Source: Arcuatula senhousia (Eukaryota > Mollusca > Bivalvia > Mytilida > Mytilidae). Taken from it: DNA of 64,000 nt. Made by a program: the position numbers and the translations under genes. Shown piece after piece: positions 34,201 through 46,796 of this stretch. Every line of letters begins with the position of its first letter. Positions within the stretch are counted from its first letter, which is position 1. Under the pieces are notes generated by a model, which was given only the letters and a program-made list of their open reading frames with translations, did no database searches and was not told the DNA's origin. The stretch is taken from assembly GCA_963971305.1 (NCBI GenBank), contig OZ020306.1:74001022-74065021 (forward strand), in the 5' to 3' direction.

Positions 34201-37200
34201 TTGTCTTTAAACGCTGTAACTAGCCTTTAAACAATACAATACTTGCGTTGTTATGATAGCATGACAGCAACCAATATCTTGATAACTAGTACCTTGCATA
34301 GGTTTACGAACAGGGAAATGCCGTTGATCCGTTATTTTTTATGAACAACAAATATACATAGCAATGACAAAGTCGTGACCATACAAACAACGATAAGCAA
34401 AATATACAAACATCCTAAAAAAAAAACTAAACAGCATTTTGTGAATTTTTAACCATATGTTGCGTCTATGCGCCAAATAATGGGTCATCATCAAGTGTTT
34501 GTTATGTACAGTTTTCCTAATGAAGAAATATCAGCTTCTTTTTAAAAACAGTTATAATTCATAATTTAGCATAAATGGTACTATAAAAAGACGCCATTTT
34601 GATAATTGTACGATCAATCTAAATATAACAAATAAAAATCGCATTTTAAGCATTTTGGCGCCCTTTGGAGACCGGAAGTTGTATAAATATGCCGTATATA
34701 ATGCGATGTCAAGATTCATTAATATAAAATTTTCTTCATAAACTAATATCTGCTATCAAGTTAAACTTTAACAGTTCTATTATAATAATCTGTTATTATA
34801 ACTGAAAAACCATTTTGCAACTGCTATCGATCTTCTTGTATTGCAAAAGTCGATAAAGAGGCAACTGTTATAAATCAAAACTAATTCGTCATTTTGTTGC
34901 ATAATTATCATACAATTAAATAACAAAGTCCTGACAAATCCTCAAAAGATAAGAAGCAAAATGTTCGAAAATCCCTAATTAAGAAAAAGGAAAAATCGCC
35001 GTTTTTAGCATTTTTTGGGCCACTTTTAAACCGGAAGTTGCATTTATGCATCATTTTATGGGTCATTATCATTTCTTAATGTTGTATAATTATGTTAAGG
35101 AAACAATCGTTGCTATTTTAAAAAATAAAATTATAGGGTTATAATATGAATTTAAAATAATAGGTACTATAAAAAGACGTCAGTTTGAAAAATTGGGTGG
35201 ACATCTTGAAAAATTTTTTTTTTCTTTTGGCCAGGACCTGAATTACGTTCTACACAAGTAAAAGAGGCGCTGTGCAAAATGTCTTGCTTGTATCACAATC
35301 TGCACAATGTCCTTGATTTGTGGGTTAATAACCCCCACTATTATACATTATTGTCCAGAAATTTGTTTAAATTTCTATTGTCAGGTGGCAGAAAAACTAT
35401 GAGAATTAAGTCAGCTGTAGTATGACTATAGTTTTTTATGAATACTTATTTCATTGTAACCTGTAGCTGAATATAATCTGTTTTTGGCCTAGGGACCAAG
35501 GGTGCAAATTTGAGACATGTCAACAAATTGTAATGCTTGCGTCACACTATCCCGATCTAGACCCCAATGGAAACACGATTGTGGATATTTTCATAATAGG
35601 AACTGATCATAAAAAGATCGCGCTATTCGTGTTGCCATCTTTTTCCATCGTAGCATCTTCTGTGGAAATTTTCTGACTTTGGGGTAAATTTCGTAGTGCC
35701 TCCGAAATTCTTAACATGTTAAAAAATGCCGAAGAAGTTTGTGCGAAGGTCCTTGTTCGTGTGTTCGTGAAGGCATATTATGATTTCGCGTGGGCTTCTT
35801 AGGTGTTGACGGTTTCATTTATCTTACGATGGCGGTGCGAATAAAACGAAAAGCTCTCCAAAGGTGTTGCGAAGGAAACACGGCGTCGCGAACCTGAGGT
35901 TTTGTGTTTCCATGATTTACATGTTGTCTGTTTTTGTCCTGTTCTTGTTGGTGTTTACTGGTTTTGTCTCTGCCCTTTCGGACTTTTGACATTCGGATAC
36001 CCCATTGGAAGCTCTGCTTCGTGTATTCGTTTACCCGCCGTAACCGGTGTAATGGCAAAGAGCTATGGCACCGAGATGGAAACACGGCACTGATCAAAGC
36101 ATCACTATTTCTGAAGTAAAAATATCAAACGTGTCAAAAATGCCTAATAGGCACATTTATTAATCAATTTCAGTTAGGCTTTGGTTCAGATATGGGTAGT
36201 AACAGTGAATCGTTGAGAAAAGAAAAGTACACGTTGCTCAGCTTTTTTCTTTTTACTTACATGCAGCAGGAGTAAGACTTACAACTTCCTGTTTCGAAAA
36301 ATTAACTGAAAGAAGAAGCAAAAAACTAGAAAGATCATTCTCAAATGTACAAGAGGAAAAGACAAAACAAGGCGGAGACAGTCTGGATCTTGTATCTTTT
36401 GATGCTTTCCTTTTCGTCCCGTTCTTTTCAGCAAGGTGCTTTTCTCTTCCGCGTCTCGTCCAGGCTTTGGTGGCATCTTGCAATACTTTCAATATCAGAA
36501 ATAAAGGTTTAAATATTTTAAATTTATTTCAGTTTTTATCAGTCCCCAACCGACAAATGCCAAAAGGGGACTTTTCGTTGGCCCTCCGTCTGCCTGTTTG
36601 TGTGTCTGTCAAGCCCGGCCGTCTCGCTGTTACAAAAAGTTTAACACACTTTTTTAAAACCTTATACGAGTATACCATGACGAGTTAAAGATCAAGTAAA
36701 CGTGTTGTTCAGGTTCACATTTTTTTTTACAAGAGTAAGAACACTTGCAACTTTGAAAATTAACTGATATTTCAATTTCTCACACTTATTTCTTAACCCT
36801 AAGAACTGCTACTCTTCTGGAGCACCTGAGTTCACTCTTGTTTCGACTGAAATTCGCTTTGTTGATTGATATTCAGTTATTCTGTGTTTCCATGTTTTAC
36901 ATGTTGTCTGTTTTTGTCCCGTTCTTGTTTGAGTTTACTGGTTTTGTCTCTGCCCTTTCGGACTTTTGACATTCGGATACCCCATTGGTACCTCTGCTTC
37001 TTTCTTTCCTTACGTTAATTAAACTGTTTTTTTGCGTGTATTGTATGCGAGTCCACCATTACAGGTTACAGATCAAATTTAAGTTCCGTTGCAGTTCGCA
37101 AATGTTTACGGGACCTTTGGAATTTTGGATATTGGACCAGTAAGGAAAACTATATTGTAAGGTTAGGAATCGTTTGCAACAGTTTAAATTGTTGAACTCA

Positions 37201-40200
37201 ATGCCAAAAAATACGAAAGCCTATTGGGCTTATTTTGGTAATCTAAAGAATTATTTTTGCGTAAAACGCGCTTTTATCAATTTTCCTGTACTTACACTCT
37301 ACTATCACATATTAACGCGTTACTTAGAAAGAGTTTAACAAATCAAGTAACATTAGTTTTATTTGCTATCTTCAGTCTCTACATTTCAAATTTAGATATT
37401 ACATGTATCTACTCTTACTTGTCGACATCATTGACATGCAGTGTGGGTATACTTAGAGAGCCATAGTTTTATCTTTTATCCATATATACCAATAATAAGA
37501 GCAACGGACAAATCGTAGACTGAACTATAATTTTATAGAAAGGCGTTATTGTATTCCATTACTTTATTGCAAAATGGGTTGTCATATTTAACGCGATTTG
37601 CAATAACAATACATGATTTGTTGTAATGTTTCTACACAGCTACAGCATAAACTTGCTGTTTTCAGATTATGTGTGCTTCTGTCAACTCACACAAGGCACG
37701 AACAATACAAGAAAAAGTAACAACATCCTTTTCCGTTTTCTCTTGACAGTTTCTATATATAAGCTTAAGATCAAATGTCTCATCTATTCGTACTACTCGA
37801 CATCAAGGACAGCAGGGGTATACTTGTAGAGCCTTCGTTCTAATTTGTTATAGAAGCAGCAAAGTGCAATTTATATAGACTAACAAACTATGTAATCTTA
37901 ATTGCGAATCGCGTTATTACATTTGATGCATCGTATACCCATCGGGATACAGATGAGTCCAGTCCTAACCTGTACAAAAGTGAACAAATAGCAGACTTTT
38001 GGACAGCTATTTTGGTCAGGTCAGGTCAGCTTGAGATGTCCAGAAAGTGAACCTTGGTCTGTTGGAGTGGACCATGGTCCGCTTTGTCTGGTCAGGTTCA
38101 CTATCTTGACAGGACAGGTGCTGACCTGACCAGAAGTCTGGTCAGCTAAAAGCTGTCCTGAACAGAAGTCTGGTCAGCTAAAAGCTGTCCTGACCAGAAG
38201 TCTGGTCAGCTAAGAGCTGTCCTGACCTAAAGTCTGGTCAGCTAATAGCTGTCCTGACCAAAGGTCTTGTCAGCTAAGAGCTGTCCTGACCAGAGGTCTG
38301 GTCAGCTAATACCAGACCAGACCTGTGGTCAGGTCAGCTTTAAGCTGTCCTGGGATAGGAATTGGAAGCAGACCAAGGACAAAGTCTGCTATTAAAGCGA
38401 ACTTCAGACCTGTCCACGGTCCGCTAAGGCTGACCAGAATGCTGTCCAGAGTGAACCAAGAACTGACTTTTGGACAGGTTCTCTGGTCCACTTGCCATAC
38501 AGGTTAGGACTGGACCCATCTGTACATTATTGACCCATCGTATGCTAAACACAATGTCAAACAGCTATCGTATAACTTCGTTTCTCCTTCGAATCTAACT
38601 CTCGACTAATCTTGATAACATCGTTACAATTTCGTAATCGGTTCACACCTATTCGTGTGTGCTACTTTTCTTATCGTTTAGCCATTGGTTCTAATCGTTT
38701 AGGGCATTCAAGTGTCAAAAGTCCGAAAGGGCAGCGACAAGCCAGCAGACACGATCAAAAACAGCACGAAGAAACACAAAACACAAATTCAACTGAACGG
38801 AAATCAAGAAAGCGAACTCAAATCGCAACTAGAATGGACTCAGGTGCTCCGGAATAGTAAGCGGTTCCTGCCTGCAATAGCGCACCCGTCGTGCTGATAA
38901 TTTAGTGCTTATTTATGACATGGTTGCAGAGATATAAATATAGAAAAAGAGACATTTTTCACTTTAACTATTGTTTATTTGTAACGGTAAGATTATAAAC
39001 ACAAAGAACAACTAGAGCATAATGCCAGGGTCTCTTAACAGCCGATCTGCCAGAAAACCATACAAAATTCTAAATTTTGTTCCAAACCAATATTTTCTTA
39101 TCAACTTAAAGGATGGTTGAAGTCTTCATGAAAGACTTATTTTGGCAAAATATTTTTTTCCGGGAAATTCAAGATGGTCGACCTACAAGGCTCATCAGTA
39201 TTTCTTGGTTTCTCTACAAAATCAGCTTGACTAATTACAAAACCTCAAGTTTTACAAAGTTATATTCGGTCCACTTATCTTCTAATTATCAAAAGTGGAA
39301 CAGTAAATATATAAAGTGTAAAACCTTGTCCTTAAAATTAGATGGAAATTTTGAAAATATCAATAACCATTACCCAGCATCCCCAGGGGTTACATTGGCA
39401 ATTTTCCAAGTTGTTAAAAACATAAAAAAACTTGAAATTTAACATTGTTTTATGTCTAAGGCAGTCTCATAAAATCAAATTCACTCCCAAATAATTAAAC
39501 AAAAGGTTTTAAAGTCAAACGTATTTAAAAAATAAAACTCGGCTTATGCTTCATGACATCACTACAAGTCAGAGAAGTGTGTCAGTCTCAAATTTTGGTA
39601 GGATATTTCATATTTTTTTGCCAATATTTGTAAAAACGTGCTAGTGTTTAATTTCAAACAAAGACTGTTACATTTGTTTTCATTGTAACAGACTATATCC
39701 TTTCACTTGTTAAAAGTGCACTTTGTTTGAAATCGGGTTGGAAAATTTCCTTGTAACTTGCCCAGAGAGACCTGCGTTGGATCACTGGCATATTCTATAA
39801 ATTGTGAAATATAAATATCAAATACCAATGACGTAATGATAGCTTTAAAGGAAGGGAAATCAATAATTTAAAGTATATCAAAATCGTTTCTGTTTTTGAA
39901 TAGTTTGAAAATCTTTTGAGTTTTTACTGAGAGACTGAGTTTCTTCAGGAACTCGTAAAGAACAAGAAGATGAAAGAAGCGATATCCGCTATTCTCACTT
40001 TAAGGTTCGGTAATTGGATTTCTGAAATATATTCTTCAGAGTTAGAGGTAAAAAACATCGAATTCACTTGCTTTACGTCATTCTTTAATTTACTTCTCAA
40101 ATTTTACCCATATAGTCATTGCAGAATAAATTATAGACTTTAATTTTGAAATTATATTTTTTAACCTTGAAAGAAATATACCTACATTTTTTGCCTTCAG

Positions 40201-43200
40201 GCCACTGTTTTTTAATTTTTAGTTTTACGAAACTTTTCCTAAATGTTGGTGGGTAGGAGGAAGGAAAAAAAAATAAATAAAATTTCAGAAAAATTAAGGT
40301 CGGGCAAAAAAAAATTAAATTTGTGTCAAAATAATAGGAAATTTATTCAATAATAAGTCAGATATTTGTAAGGTAGGAAAAAAAAATAAAAATAAAATTG
40401 AAAAAGCTATTTTTTTTTAATTTCGGGGCAAAATTTATAGGGTAGGAGGGTTCGTAAAACTAAAGATAAAAAAATAACGGCCTCATTGTTTTATTTTATA
40501 CTTTATCGATATGCCAAGGCGTGTAATCTTTTTTCAAAATTGTTTGATCTGACAACGCTATCTCCTTAACCGGCTATTGGATCAAGGTTTTAACAAAATA
40601 ATGTCTAATAAGATCTCGAAAAAATGTTACTTCGCTTTCAGCAACTGCTGAAAAAATCCGAAAATATCTTAGACGTAATAACTAGTGATTGTTTTGATTA
40701 GTGTTTGGCTGGTTGTTATTCTGAGATGATCATTTTAATATCCTTATTATGTCTTTACAACCGTGTTTTGTTTTGTGTAGCAATAGAACCAAAACAAACC
40801 GCAATGGAAGAGGGTTTGGTACGCCAAAAGACTTGCTTTAACCCAGCATTTCTTTTGAAATACCCGTACAAAGAAAGGCCATAATGCTTGCGATTCTCCG
40901 TTAGTTTTCGGTGTTTTATCGTTTCTCTAAAACATTTTAGATGGATTTTCCATGTTCGGTTAGTTTTTTATTACCTTTATTTTTACTGAGAAAACCAAAT
41001 ATATGAGTCGATATCTATAATTCCGGGAGGCAATTTGAGTTAGTTATCAATAAAAGCCTGCTCACCTCAAATTTAACATTTCGTCCAGGCGCAGGCTTAA
41101 TAGAGACAAGTGAAGATAAAACAGTTTCATCGTTTGAATCAAGGCAGCTGTAAAGATCATCGACATTGTCTGAACCTTCGCAGATTATATCAGATTTCTG
41201 TATTCCATTAGGCATGGCACGTATCACACACATCAAGGACTGTCCAAACAGATTTTGTCCTTTGTTTCTGTATCTTAATAAACATTTATCATGTTTTACT
41301 TCTTTATAGTTCAAATGTTGAATATATTATTATAAAAAATGTCTATTACATTATTAGTACAGGTAAATAACAAACATACATTTGGTTATTTATGTAAACA
41401 TCCCCAGGTTTTTTTTTTATGGTTATTGAGTTTACAATGGGCCGTTCTAATGAAATATCAACAATTTGTCTGCGCACATGAAATAACATAAATAATTAAT
41501 AAAATACATTATATTAACGATATTCAGGAAATATAACTCACGGAAAAGGTGAAAAGTAATACTATCAAATAAAAATTGAAATGTAAATTCAATTTACATG
41601 ATTTAAACATTTTATCATAGGGTCTGAAAAAGCAGTGCGGCATTCACTTATTTGTAACCTGATTACACTATAATTATAGAGTCTGTCCGAGTGTGATAGC
41701 GACAAACAGGTCAATAGCATACAGACACACAGTAAAATTACATAATACATTTGATATAGCTTATTTTGTACATTAGAGAATAAAATGACTTACACAAACA
41801 TTGGCCAGTTTCTCCAATCACGTCTCTGTTTGTCTTCCTCTTCGCGCCTCTGTCTTTCCTCTTTTTCTTTTTGTTTTCTTTCCGTCTCTTCTTTTTCTTT
41901 TCTTTCTCTCTCTTTGCGTTTTTTCTCTTCTTCCCTTTCCATCTTTTCTCGCTCTTCAGCTTCCTTCTTTTTTTTTTCGTTTTCTTCTTTTTCTCTTTTC
42001 TCTTTTAGTTTTCTATTTCTTTCTTCTTCTTCTTTTAGTTTTCTTTCCTGTTCTAGTCGTTCTTTTTCTTTTTTTTTCTTTTTTTCGGCATCTTGTTTTT
42101 CTTTTTCTTTTCGTCGTTTCTCTTCTACTATTTTTCTCAGTTTCTCTTCCTCAGCTTTCTGTTTTTCCTCTTTTTCCCTCCTTATTCGATCTTGTTTTTC
42201 TTCAATCGTTTCTAGTGTTTCTGTCCAACTGTTTATTCTTTGTTTCAGTTTATCTATGTCCTCCATCGATAAGCCTGATCCCCTCGCCATCTTTGCAATA
42301 AGTTCCTGTGTTTTTGCAATAGATTCTAACAATTTGCGTTGTTGTTCAGCTAATTTTTGTAAGGCTAGTACTTGATCTATTGATGGATTATTTGAACTTG
42401 ATGGAAAATAAAAAATAAATCTGTTTATTTTTATATTTTGAGTATTTCTAAAATTGTTCTTAAATTCATTATTGGTATAAAAAAAAATTTTGCTCTTTTA
42501 ACCTTTTTCATATTTTAAGAGTTGATTTTATAAAATTGTGTGGTTGTAAAGCTTAGATTTATGTGAGTGTTTCAAACAAGTGATTTGACAACGACTTAAA
42601 TGTACTTAAAAGCATTTCCAATGTGTGTTTTATTTGCTGACCTTGTTTCAGAATGCTTTGTCTTTGTGGTGGCTTCTCCCTTTCCCCTTGAACCTGTTCT
42701 TTCTGGCCTATAGGATACTTCAGGCTTGTCTTTAGATCTGTTACTACTCAATGGTAATGATGTTCTTCCTCTTTCCATTCTTCTCTCTGATAATTTTTAT
42801 AGTGAAAAACACATGTAGTTGCATCCTATTACATTTCTTACAGACATAAACCCTACCATTTTTTAAAATATTTTTGTTAACTAAAAAAAACTCATTTGTG
42901 AACAAGTTTCCTAATACTTTTATTTTTTTCAGCTTTTTATAAAATAATAATCATTTATATAGAAGGCCCAATGAAAATATAGGTAAGAACAAAATACCAA
43001 ACTTGGAGGATCAATCTCAAATGTCAAAGAAAAAAGACACAACAAAAAGACACATCGGATGAATTGAAGACATGCAATCCTTATTTGATACAAGCATTCA
43101 AAATATGAAATTGTTATTCAAACAAAATTTTATGAAAACACCACCCTCCTTCTTCGGTTGAAATCTTAAGGCCTGGTAGTCACATTAAACACAATATGGT

Positions 43201-44877
43201 TGTTAGACACAATATGGATATTGAAGTGATCAATTCAATACAACAACCAGCCAAACACTATTCAAAACAATCATTAAACAAAAGGTACTAATGGGGCATT
43301 TAATCTAAAGTCCGAAAGAGCAAAGACTAAACCATTAAACACGAACGATGAAAAGAGCACGAAGAAACAGACTACATAAGATATTATAAGAACACAAATA
43401 CAACTGAGCTGCACACAACATCGTGAACTCAAGTCGCAATGAGAGTGAGCCCATGTGCTCCGGAAGTAAGCAGTTCTTTCTCGCTATAACACACCAATCT
43501 TGTTGCAAATCAAAAATTCAGCGTGTCAAATTCAGTAAAGGAGGACAAAACAAAACGTTATGAGAAACCATAATCTGCATTCATCTGGAGATAGACATCC
43601 CATTTTTGTCTATGAGCGCATGATGTTTTTCATCAAATTTATAAGTGAAGACAACAACCAGGAAGCAAAATAACCTTGTGTTAGCAATGTTTGTGTCAGA
43701 AGAGACGCTTTTCTAAGGTCTTCGGTGTAGCATGTAACAATATTGATATTTTTTCAAACAGTGGTAAATAACAAGGGATTTTTTTCGATCTAATGAAATA
43801 TATCAACTTATGACCTTAATCTTATAGTCGGTCATTGAAACAGCGGTGTTGGTGAAAAGTTCTGAAAAAAATGTACAAGAAGCAAATAGACACCAATGGG
43901 ACATTCGATTGTCAAAAGTCCGAAAGGACAACGACAAAACCGGTACATACTAACAAAAACAGTACGAAAAAAAACCCACAAAATCACCCAAACAGAAATC
44001 AACAACGCGAACGCAAGTCGTAAATATAGGTTGTCTTTGAGGTGACCACCTGAGTCAGCTTCGAGATGATAATTTATAAATGGCATGAATTAAGTGGATT
44101 CTTTAATATCTACATCCACAGGATATATTGACAGGGAAGACATCAATCATAGGTCTGAAAGTGAGATTAAAGGAGACCTTGCCTCCTCGATATTATTGTT
44201 TTTTATAAGTGCTTGTAGAAATTCAGACTCGTCAGACTATAAAACAAGCTAGCGAAGAGAGGAGAGTATGAATGCCAATATGTTGTTGGAAAATCACTCC
44301 CCGAAAGGTGACAAAAATTTTGGAAACCCATCGAAAAAAAACTAATTTATGTATCCAATAGAAAATAATGAGATGTGGAATAAGTGTACGCGACACAGCG
44401 AATTACCAAGTTCGGTAATTTTGTAATTACCCATATTAATGCATTTCCAGTACATATATAACCTATATCATAAAAAAAACTTAAATCGAAAACAATAAAT
44501 AATGGATAGGAAATCTTAATATAATTTTATTCACTTATTCAAAATAACAGGTATAAAAGATCAATGCATAGTTTGATAACATTATTTCAATAACCAATTC
44601 TAACTTTACCTTCTATTGTTATCTTTGAAAGCAAATTTTGTAGTTGTTCTCCAATCTTTATACTTGAATCCAGAATAGCCTTCCCAACTTTATCAAGCTT
44701 TTCTGATATTCTTTTTACATATTTCGAAATATCTTCTATTCTTTCATTTGTACATTTTAAATAGGCTCTCATTTCCTCTTCGAATGATTCGACAGTAAAA
44801 TTAGTATCGCTTGGTTTTGGTAGGCTCTTGATTGCTTGTTCCTGCTCATCAAGTAATTTTAATGCTTTTACATCCAT
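28254..44877 (-). CDS. Gene A: ZU5-type coiled-coil protein, paralogue lacking its 3' half
   Basis: Exons in transcript order: 44877-44610, 42786-42642, 42396-41794, 41273-41066, 31749-31618, 30583-30392, 28392-28254. They join in phases 1, 2, 2, 0, 0, 0, 1, identical to gene B, giving 562 codons plus one base. Residues 1-89 are a helical N-terminus (KAILDSSIKIGEQLQNLL). Residues 150-335 form an E/K/R-rich coiled coil ending NWPMF. Residues 339-440 and 453-562 are two ZU5-like modules. Gene B continues with CARD, UPA and Death exons, but no such exons exist on this strand down to base 1. The last donor (C|GTGAGT) abuts the retroelement. If intron 7 is retained, translation stops after 18 further codons at TAA 28198. 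The gene is therefore either truncated and dying, or expressed as a short form without signalling domains. Confidence 0.8.
28393..30391. other. Intron 6 of gene A
   Basis: Contains an R1 variant copy (28940-29170). The rest is AT-rich with no supported feature. Confidence 0.6.
28940..29170 (+). repeat. R1 repeat, variant subfamily
   Basis: Same variant as 17458-17693, with the TATGTGGTTTGTTTTGTTGTG stretch and the CCCCTTTGGTACACC end. Confidence 0.75.
30584..31617. other. Intron 5 of gene A with R5 fragments
   Basis: An R5-family fragment (+) at about 30860-31010, containing TGCACATGGTCGATATCC, and a second R5 piece (-) at about 31370-31500. No exon other than those listed. Confidence 0.6.
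31846..35340. mobile_element. 3.5-kb element with long inverted arms
   Basis: It starts TAGTGGGGGTTATTA and ends with the complement TAATAACCCCCACTA. Arms of about 700 bp (31846-32560 and 34570-35340) are inverted copies, including the ACTTCCGGT and ATGGCGCC blocks. TTA flanks both sides, consistent with a 3-bp target duplication as in PIF/Harbinger-like elements (inference). The 2 kb interior has no intact ORF. It lies in intron 4 of gene A. Confidence 0.75.
35895..36020 (+). repeat. R1 repeat, 3' fragment
   Basis: Matches the last 125 bp of R1 (ACATGTTGTCTGTTTTTGTC to CCCCATTGG). Confidence 0.75.
36800..37003 (+). repeat. R1 repeat, 3' half
   Basis: From GAACTGCTACTCTTCTGGAG to TGGTACCTCTGCTTC. 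Confidence 0.8.
37948..38524. mobile_element. 577-bp MITE-like element with internal 32-bp minisatellite
   Basis: 26-bp terminal inverted repeats (37948-37973 and 38499-38524) with one mismatch. Inside, six tandem 32-bp units (about 38130-38320) of the type CTGACCAGAAGTCTGGTCAG carry the palindrome GACCAGAAGTCTGGTC. No ORF of note. Lies in intron 4 of gene A. Confidence 0.85.
38700..38905 (-). repeat. R1 repeat, partial
   Basis: Reverse copy; contains GACTCAGGTGCTCCGGAATA and the CAAAAGTCCGAAAGGGCAG end. Confidence 0.75.
40200..40482. mobile_element. 283-bp MITE-like inverted-repeat element
   Basis: The ends GGCCACTGTTTTTTAATTTT and its imperfect complement (AAAAAAATAACGGCC) continue into TAGTTTTACGAA / TTCGTAAAACTA. 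The interior is A-rich, with GGTAGGAGG repeated. Confidence 0.7.
43262..43720 (-). repeat. R1 repeat, near full length
   Basis: Reverse copy spanning from AAAGGTACTAATGGGGCATT to the GTGTCAGAAGAGACGCTTTT end. Confidence 0.75.
43885..44085 (-). repeat. R1 repeat, partial
   Basis: Reverse copy, diverged; contains CACCAATGGGACATTCGATT and GTCCGAAAGGACAACGACAA. Confidence 0.7.
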
Positions 44878-46796
44878 AGCTAATAATTTTCTTTAACACT
44901 TTAATCTGTAAATTTTGTTTCGTTTTTAAAAAAACACCAACTTAATATAATACATTACGTGATATGATTAAGTACATAGTAAAACTAATAACATGCGTTC
45001 TTTTTATGGCTATTGATTTATACTCAACGAGGAAGTTTTCCAATAGATTTCAAATTCCAATTTAACTTTACAACCTTTTAAAATTTATAATACATCCTTT
45101 ATCTATAATCTAATACCATGTTAAATGTTTGAAATAGAGTTTGATGGTATACCTACTCAATATTTTGTAAACTTACAAAAAAAGGAGATTATTAATCAAA
45201 ATTGAATTACTTTTATATTTATATGTAATAATTCTCTATTACTCTGTTTGTGGTGGTCGCATCGACTCTGAAAGGGTCTTTAACGTGTATAGTTATTACT
45301 CTTCTTAGGCAGGGGTCAACACGATCGATCTTCTAAATATTTAGCAATCCTGGGTCAAGAGAGAGCTCGAAAGTTAGCCTTAGAAATATTTACCGTCTGA
45401 TGGGAAGACTTGCTATAAGTAGCCAAAACGCGTTAACAACTGTTCCACTGTTTGTTTTTTTTTGTAAAATTACGATTTGATAAACATCTCTCTTTCTCTT
45501 CAACCTAGGATTGTACTTTGATGTGAAAGACTTTAGATTTTAATCCATTAAAAAATACTGCCAACAAATTAAAAGAAAACGTATCAACAATGTGTATTTT
45601 TTTAAAATGTGTTTCGAATAAGAAAAAAAAATCACCAAATATCACTATACATAGATAATATGAATGACGCAAAAAATAAGAAAATATTATAAACTGAGTT
45701 TTAATTATGTATTTCAGGTGGAAAAGGTGTTAGTTATAGTACTCTAAGGGCATTAAAACATTAAATAAAAAGGTCCCCGAGGGTAATCACAGGCCTGGTC
45801 GTCAGATTTGTCCGACACGATTTTACTGATAAATTTCTAATATTTATTGTCATTGCAATTTCCGATTGTTAAAATCAAAATTGTTTAAAACACCAGATTT
45901 CTCTCCTTGTAATGCACATGGTTGATATCCTCGGTGCTTGACTTGGCTTTTGGTTCGAACATTTTGGTTTTGAGAACTTTTCATTCAATATTTTTTTGTT
46001 TTTTGATCTTCCAATGTTTCGATTCAAATGCTACTGCTGAGAGGCTTGAAATACCGATATACGGTATAACCTAATTAACCGTTTTATATTCAAATCAATA
46101 ACGTATGTTGCACTGTGGCTTGTGTATATATGTTCTTTGAGTCAATTTTATGTCATTCTGTCCTCGTCAGTCGATGTGTGAACATCTTTTTACTTTTTAG
46201 CCCCTGAAGAAGGACTTTATGTCCGAAAATGTGGGCATTGTTGTTTTATTTGTTTTAAAGGTTTTATTTCTTTATATTTCTTATTTAGTTTTTACCTTTT
46301 AAATGTGGCTTCACCATCTATTTATTTATAATATTTATCTATTTATCCGTTTTATACCCGTTTTCGGTATTGTATTTTGAAACTACTTGATCGATAACCG
46401 CTGCTGGAGGACCAGAGGTCCCTGAAAGTTATCACAGGCCTGGTCGTCAAAATCGTCTGACACGATTTTACCGATAAATTTCTAATATTTTTTGTCATTG
46501 AAATTTCCGATCGTTAAATTCAAAATTGTTTAAAACACCAGGCTTCTTTCCTTGTTGTTTGTATATGATAGGTGTGTTGGTATAGTATAGAAAATAAGTT
46601 ATAGTGAACGAAACGGCATTTAACTAGATCATTATACATATAAAGTGTCAATGAAAAGACACATCTCGTTAGTCACAAACAATAGGTGTATTTTCTTTAA
46701 ATGAAATGTTCATGTTAATATCAGTAAAACAATAGTTTTATTATATCTTGTCACGTACTATACTTTTATAAAACGTTAGAAATAGAATAGGAAAGA
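44878..46796. promoter_or_regulatory. Shared 1.9-kb upstream region of genes A and B
   Basis: Separates the two divergent ATGs, so it should hold both promoters unless non-coding first exons lie elsewhere. It contains a diverged tRNA-derived SINE (-) at about 45240-45460 and two R5 fragments (+) at about 45780-46100 and 46390-46560. An ATTTACAG 32 bases before gene A's ATG could be a 3' splice site for a leader exon. CTTTTATAAAACG lies about 30 bases before gene B's ATG. Neither promoter can be fixed. Confidence 0.45.
45240..45460 (-). repeat. tRNA-derived SINE, diverged copy
   Basis: Shares with 4598-4905 the TTTAACGTG, GGGTCAAGAGAGAG and GCGTTAACAACT blocks in the same order. Confidence 0.6.

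Larger units (their letters stand above)
35341..37947. other. Part of intron 4 of gene A
   Basis: R1 fragments at 35895-36020 and 36800-37003. A 65-codon minus-strand frame at 36279-36476 starts with ATG just after a possible acceptor and is basic at its N-terminus, but no family was recognised. Otherwise nothing is supported. Confidence 0.5.
38525..41065. other. 5' part of gene A intron 4
   Basis: An R1 copy (-) at 38700-38905 and a short MITE at 40200-40482. A 109-codon frame (39113-39442) shows no recognisable domain and was not called. Confidence 0.5.
42787..44609. other. Intron 1 of gene A with three repeats
   Basis: An R6-like fragment (-) at about 42985-43090, a near full-length R1 copy (-) at 43262-43720, and a second R1 piece (-) at 43885-44085. 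No further exon is supported. Confidence 0.6.

Noticed and set aside
33300..34300. Possible transposase relic inside the 3.5-kb inverted-repeat element
   Set aside because: Frames are broken every few dozen codons and no catalytic motif can be read.
36279..36476. 65-codon frame starting MPPKPGRDAEEKS
   Set aside because: Basic N-terminus and acceptor-like start are suggestive, but no family, partner exon or conservation is visible.
38130..38320. CRISPR-like array of 32-bp repeats
   Set aside because: Units are contiguous without spacers and lie in a eukaryotic MITE.
41785..42375. Ser/Phe-rich plus-strand frames
   Set aside because: Antisense of gene A's coiled-coil exon; the same happens at 48543-48929 opposite gene B.
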